Source of the DNA: Pedobacter terrae
GTDB taxonomy: Bacteria > Bacteroidota > Bacteroidia > Sphingobacteriales > Sphingobacteriaceae
Direction of reading: 5' to 3'
Length of the DNA: 64,000 nt
Assembly (NCBI RefSeq): GCF_900100705.1
Contig: NZ_FNCH01000009.1
Location: 124,001 to 188,000 of the forward strand
The translations under genes and the position numbers were made by a program. Positions 62,383 through 64,000 of the stretch are shown in pieces. Positions within the stretch are counted from its first letter, which is position 1, and each line of letters begins with the position of its first letter. Below the pieces are notes generated by a model. The model was not told the DNA's origin and made no database searches. It worked only from the letters and a program-made list of their open reading frames with translations.

Positions 62383-63024
62383 GGATATACGGCACCTGTT
62401 TTATAATCCTCTTGCAAATTTATTTTAGTTGGCGGGGTGATATGCAGCGCAAGTTAACGTTGGTTTTAACCGCTGATTTTAGATAACAGTCCGTTTATGC
62501 TGACTGTTATTTTTTTTTAGCCAGCATGAAAGCCAGCGCTTTTGGAGCGAATTTTTACCCGTCGCTAAATAGAAGTTAAAACTATATTTTGCCTATACAG
62601 GCTACTTTTTACAATAAAAGAGGGGTTAATCAAATCCATGATTATAGCCCCTCCAATCTAAATTAACGCTCTCAAGCTTTCGCCCGATGTAGGACTCTCA
62701 CCCCCTACATATTAAACTATACGTAAAAATTGATCAGGCGGTTTTTCAATTCCCGTAAATTTCCTAAAAATATTTTAAGTAAAAGCCGCAAGCCACCCGG
62801 GCTGGAAACCCTTAACTGGAATGTTGCCTTTGTTGATGTTTTGTTTTATTTAAGGGCCTGATTTACAGTTAAGATGATTGATTAAACAACAGCAGGTGAA
62901 CCACCGGGTTTAAACAATTGTTTGCCGGATCTGAAACCCTTGAAGAAAATTCGATAAACTTTCGCGCTATTTTGATGTTGGTAAAAGGAAGAATAACAAT
63001 GCAGTTATTGATAATTTTAGCTTA
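62383..63024. other. Gene-free stretch with a terminator and a copy of the recurrent box
   Basis: The hairpin ATAACAGTC / GACTGTTAT with T8 (62483-62518) ends the amidohydrolase unit. A minus-strand structured element lies at 62605-62715. The remainder is AT-rich and holds no gene. Confidence 0.6.
62605..62715 (-). ncRNA. Candidate structured RNA with the GAGAGCGTTAATTTAGAT box (copy 4)
   Basis: Read leftward: hairpin ATGTAGG / CCTACAT (about 62710-62686), CGGGCGAAAGC, then the 18-nt box (62673-62656, identical to 7836 and 51986), then a terminator stem GAGGGG / CCCCTC with TTTTAT (62653-62609). The strand is set by the box and T-run. No gene is annotated upstream on this strand, so an independent small RNA is likely here. 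Confidence 0.5.
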
Positions 63025-63330
63025 ATGGCCGTTACATCTTATAGCCCATATCCTAATCAGAAATTAGTACAAAGTACCCAATATTATCAAAATCATTTTT
63101 TGGAAAGCATTCCGGCACCGGATCAAAACGATAAGCAAATAACATTCATCGTTGAGGATAAAACCGACTTATTGGTTTTTGCACAATCAGCAGAAGTATT
63201 TTGGAGATCAGCCAGTAATTATCCATACTGTTTTAAGGGCACTGTGCGCACCCGCAAGGGCAACTGCTTTGCCACCTTTAACTATGTAGCGGATGAGGAG
63301 CTGGATGCAATTTCGGAATTGAAACCGTAA
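63025..63330 (+). CDS. Small unrecognised protein
   Basis: A 101-residue protein, MAVTSYSPYPNQKLVQSTQY and following, with a strand-rich second half (CFKGTVRTRKGNCFATFNYV). No family is recognised. It stands alone between gene-free stretches. Confidence 0.5.
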   Translation: MAVTSYSPYPNQKLVQSTQYYQNHFLESIPAPDQNDKQITFIVEDKTDLLVFAQSAEVFWRSASNYPYCFKGTVRTRKGNCFATFNYVADEELDAISELKP

Positions 63331-63836
63331 ATAGGCCATGATTAAGCCACCGGGTTTTGTGCCTGTGCATTGGGAAGCGGTGTTACCGTTAAAGCAGCAG
63401 CAGGCTTGCCATCGCTGTAGGAAAGAGGAATAGGTGTTGGCGATCAGCGTATAAAATAGTTCCTTTTGCTATCTCCTATTGTGCATTATATTTCCATTGC
63501 AGGTAATGTAAACCTTCCTTGTTATGGTTCTGCTTGTTAACCAGTGGTTTTATTCCATTCTGGCCATCATTTCAATTGACCGTGTACCGGATTTAATCAG
63601 TTAAAATATATGCGGCGGTATCATCATTTGTACTTCACCTATATTTTGCAGGTTAAGCCTGGCCCAAGCTGAGCTTGACGAAGTATTGAAATACCTTTAA
63701 CAGCAGGTTAAGGTTCTTCGACAAGCTACCGTTGACGGAATGCACTTGATGGATATTACCTAATTAAATTTTATCTGCCTATCATATTGATTTTTACACC
63801 ATAAATTATCCCTCAGGACGCAATTTTATCCGTAAT
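63331..63836. other. Gene-free stretch with an inverted repeat
   Basis: AGCTTGACGAAG (63672-63683) and CTTCGACAAGCT (63716-63727) form an inverted repeat with 11 of 12 matches, of the kind found dispersed in many genomes (a palindromic intergenic repeat). Nothing else recognisable is present. Confidence 0.5.
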
Positions 63837-64000
63837 TTATGGGATGATCTTCTCCTGTTTCAATTGCCGGAATAAGCTGACAAAAGAATCTGCCGTGCTT
63901 TCGAAAGCAGTAAAACCGTATTTCCTGCTTTTAGACATATCAGTCATGACTTCCAGCGGCCTGCCCAGATCGAGATCGGTATGCCAGGCTGAGCTTAGCC
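63837..64000 (-). CDS. C-terminal end of a probable NAD-dependent epimerase/reductase
   Basis: A partial leftward frame ending at 63837 reads TDLDLGRPLEVMTDMSKSRK, then YGFTAFESTADSFVSLFRQLKQEKIIP. The motif G-R-P-x-x-V followed by D-x-S-K-x-x-x-x-G-F and a final helix is the usual end of SDR-type nucleotide-sugar epimerases and reductases. The start lies beyond the window, so the type cannot be resolved further. Confidence 0.6.
   Translation of the reverse strand, partial: LSSAWHTDLDLGRPLEVMTDMSKSRKYGFTAFESTADSFVSLFRQLKQEKIIP

Noticed and set aside
63672..63727. Inverted repeat as a mobile element
   Set aside because: It is a short palindromic intergenic repeat of a kind widespread in genomes and no transposase or flanking duplication is present.

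Overview
The window comes from a Bacteroidetes chromosome, most likely Sphingobacteriaceae (Pedobacter-like). This is judged from the low-GC coding style, A/C-rich leaders with weak ribosome binding sites, and the gene families present. No rRNA or species marker is in the window, so the genus is an inference.

Layout. (1) Bases 1-5868 are an accessory, defence-type flank. They hold an RraB-like gene, a TIR-domain protein followed by an attC-like palindrome, a frameshifted pseudogene, and a Shedu (DUF4263) nuclease gene. The Shedu gene sits between two copies of a ~289-bp direct repeat; the left copy carries a truncated radC start and the right copy leads into an intact radC-like gene. (2) Bases 5869-46987 are a complete-looking ~41-kb tailed prophage bounded by a 15-bp direct repeat. 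The right copy is the 3' end of an intact tRNA-Arg(TCT), next to the tyrosine integrase. From left to right it has a repressor with divergent operators, early regulators, a toprim-primase/helicase, many small early genes, a GTTAAGA-rich control region, head genes (S49 protease-scaffold, major capsid), terminase, a cargo block, portal and connector, a lysis cassette (two holin-like proteins, CHAP endolysin, candidate u-spanin), tail genes with an SGNH-hydrolase tail protein, the tape measure, a lipoprotein and the integrase. (3) Bases 47050-64000 are ordinary chromosome: DUF72, an Fpg/Nei-like glycosylase, DUF4385, flavin-dependent and SDR oxidoreductases with HxlR and AraC regulators, an EamA exporter, aldo/keto reductase, a lipase-like protein, an amidohydrolase and the end of an epimerase-like gene.

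How the genes work together. Lysogeny is probably set by the repressor at 5957-6346 acting on inverted repeats at 6352-6424. The late region is divided by six copies of a two-box element (CCTGTCGTTTA, then TTCGTAATATG-like 34 nt after the start of the first box). Each copy stands directly before a structural operon, and four start codons lie exactly 42 nt from the start of the first box. I read these as phage-specific late promoters that give leaderless or short-leader mRNAs. I cannot match the element to a described promoter, and it is the strongest candidate for an undescribed system here. A second recurrent signal is an 18-nt box (GAGAGCGTTAATTTAGAT) placed between two hairpins. It occurs in both prophage and chromosome and may mark a small structured RNA family. 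The integration site already had mobile defence genes on its far side, so the tRNA-Arg locus looks like an integration hotspot.
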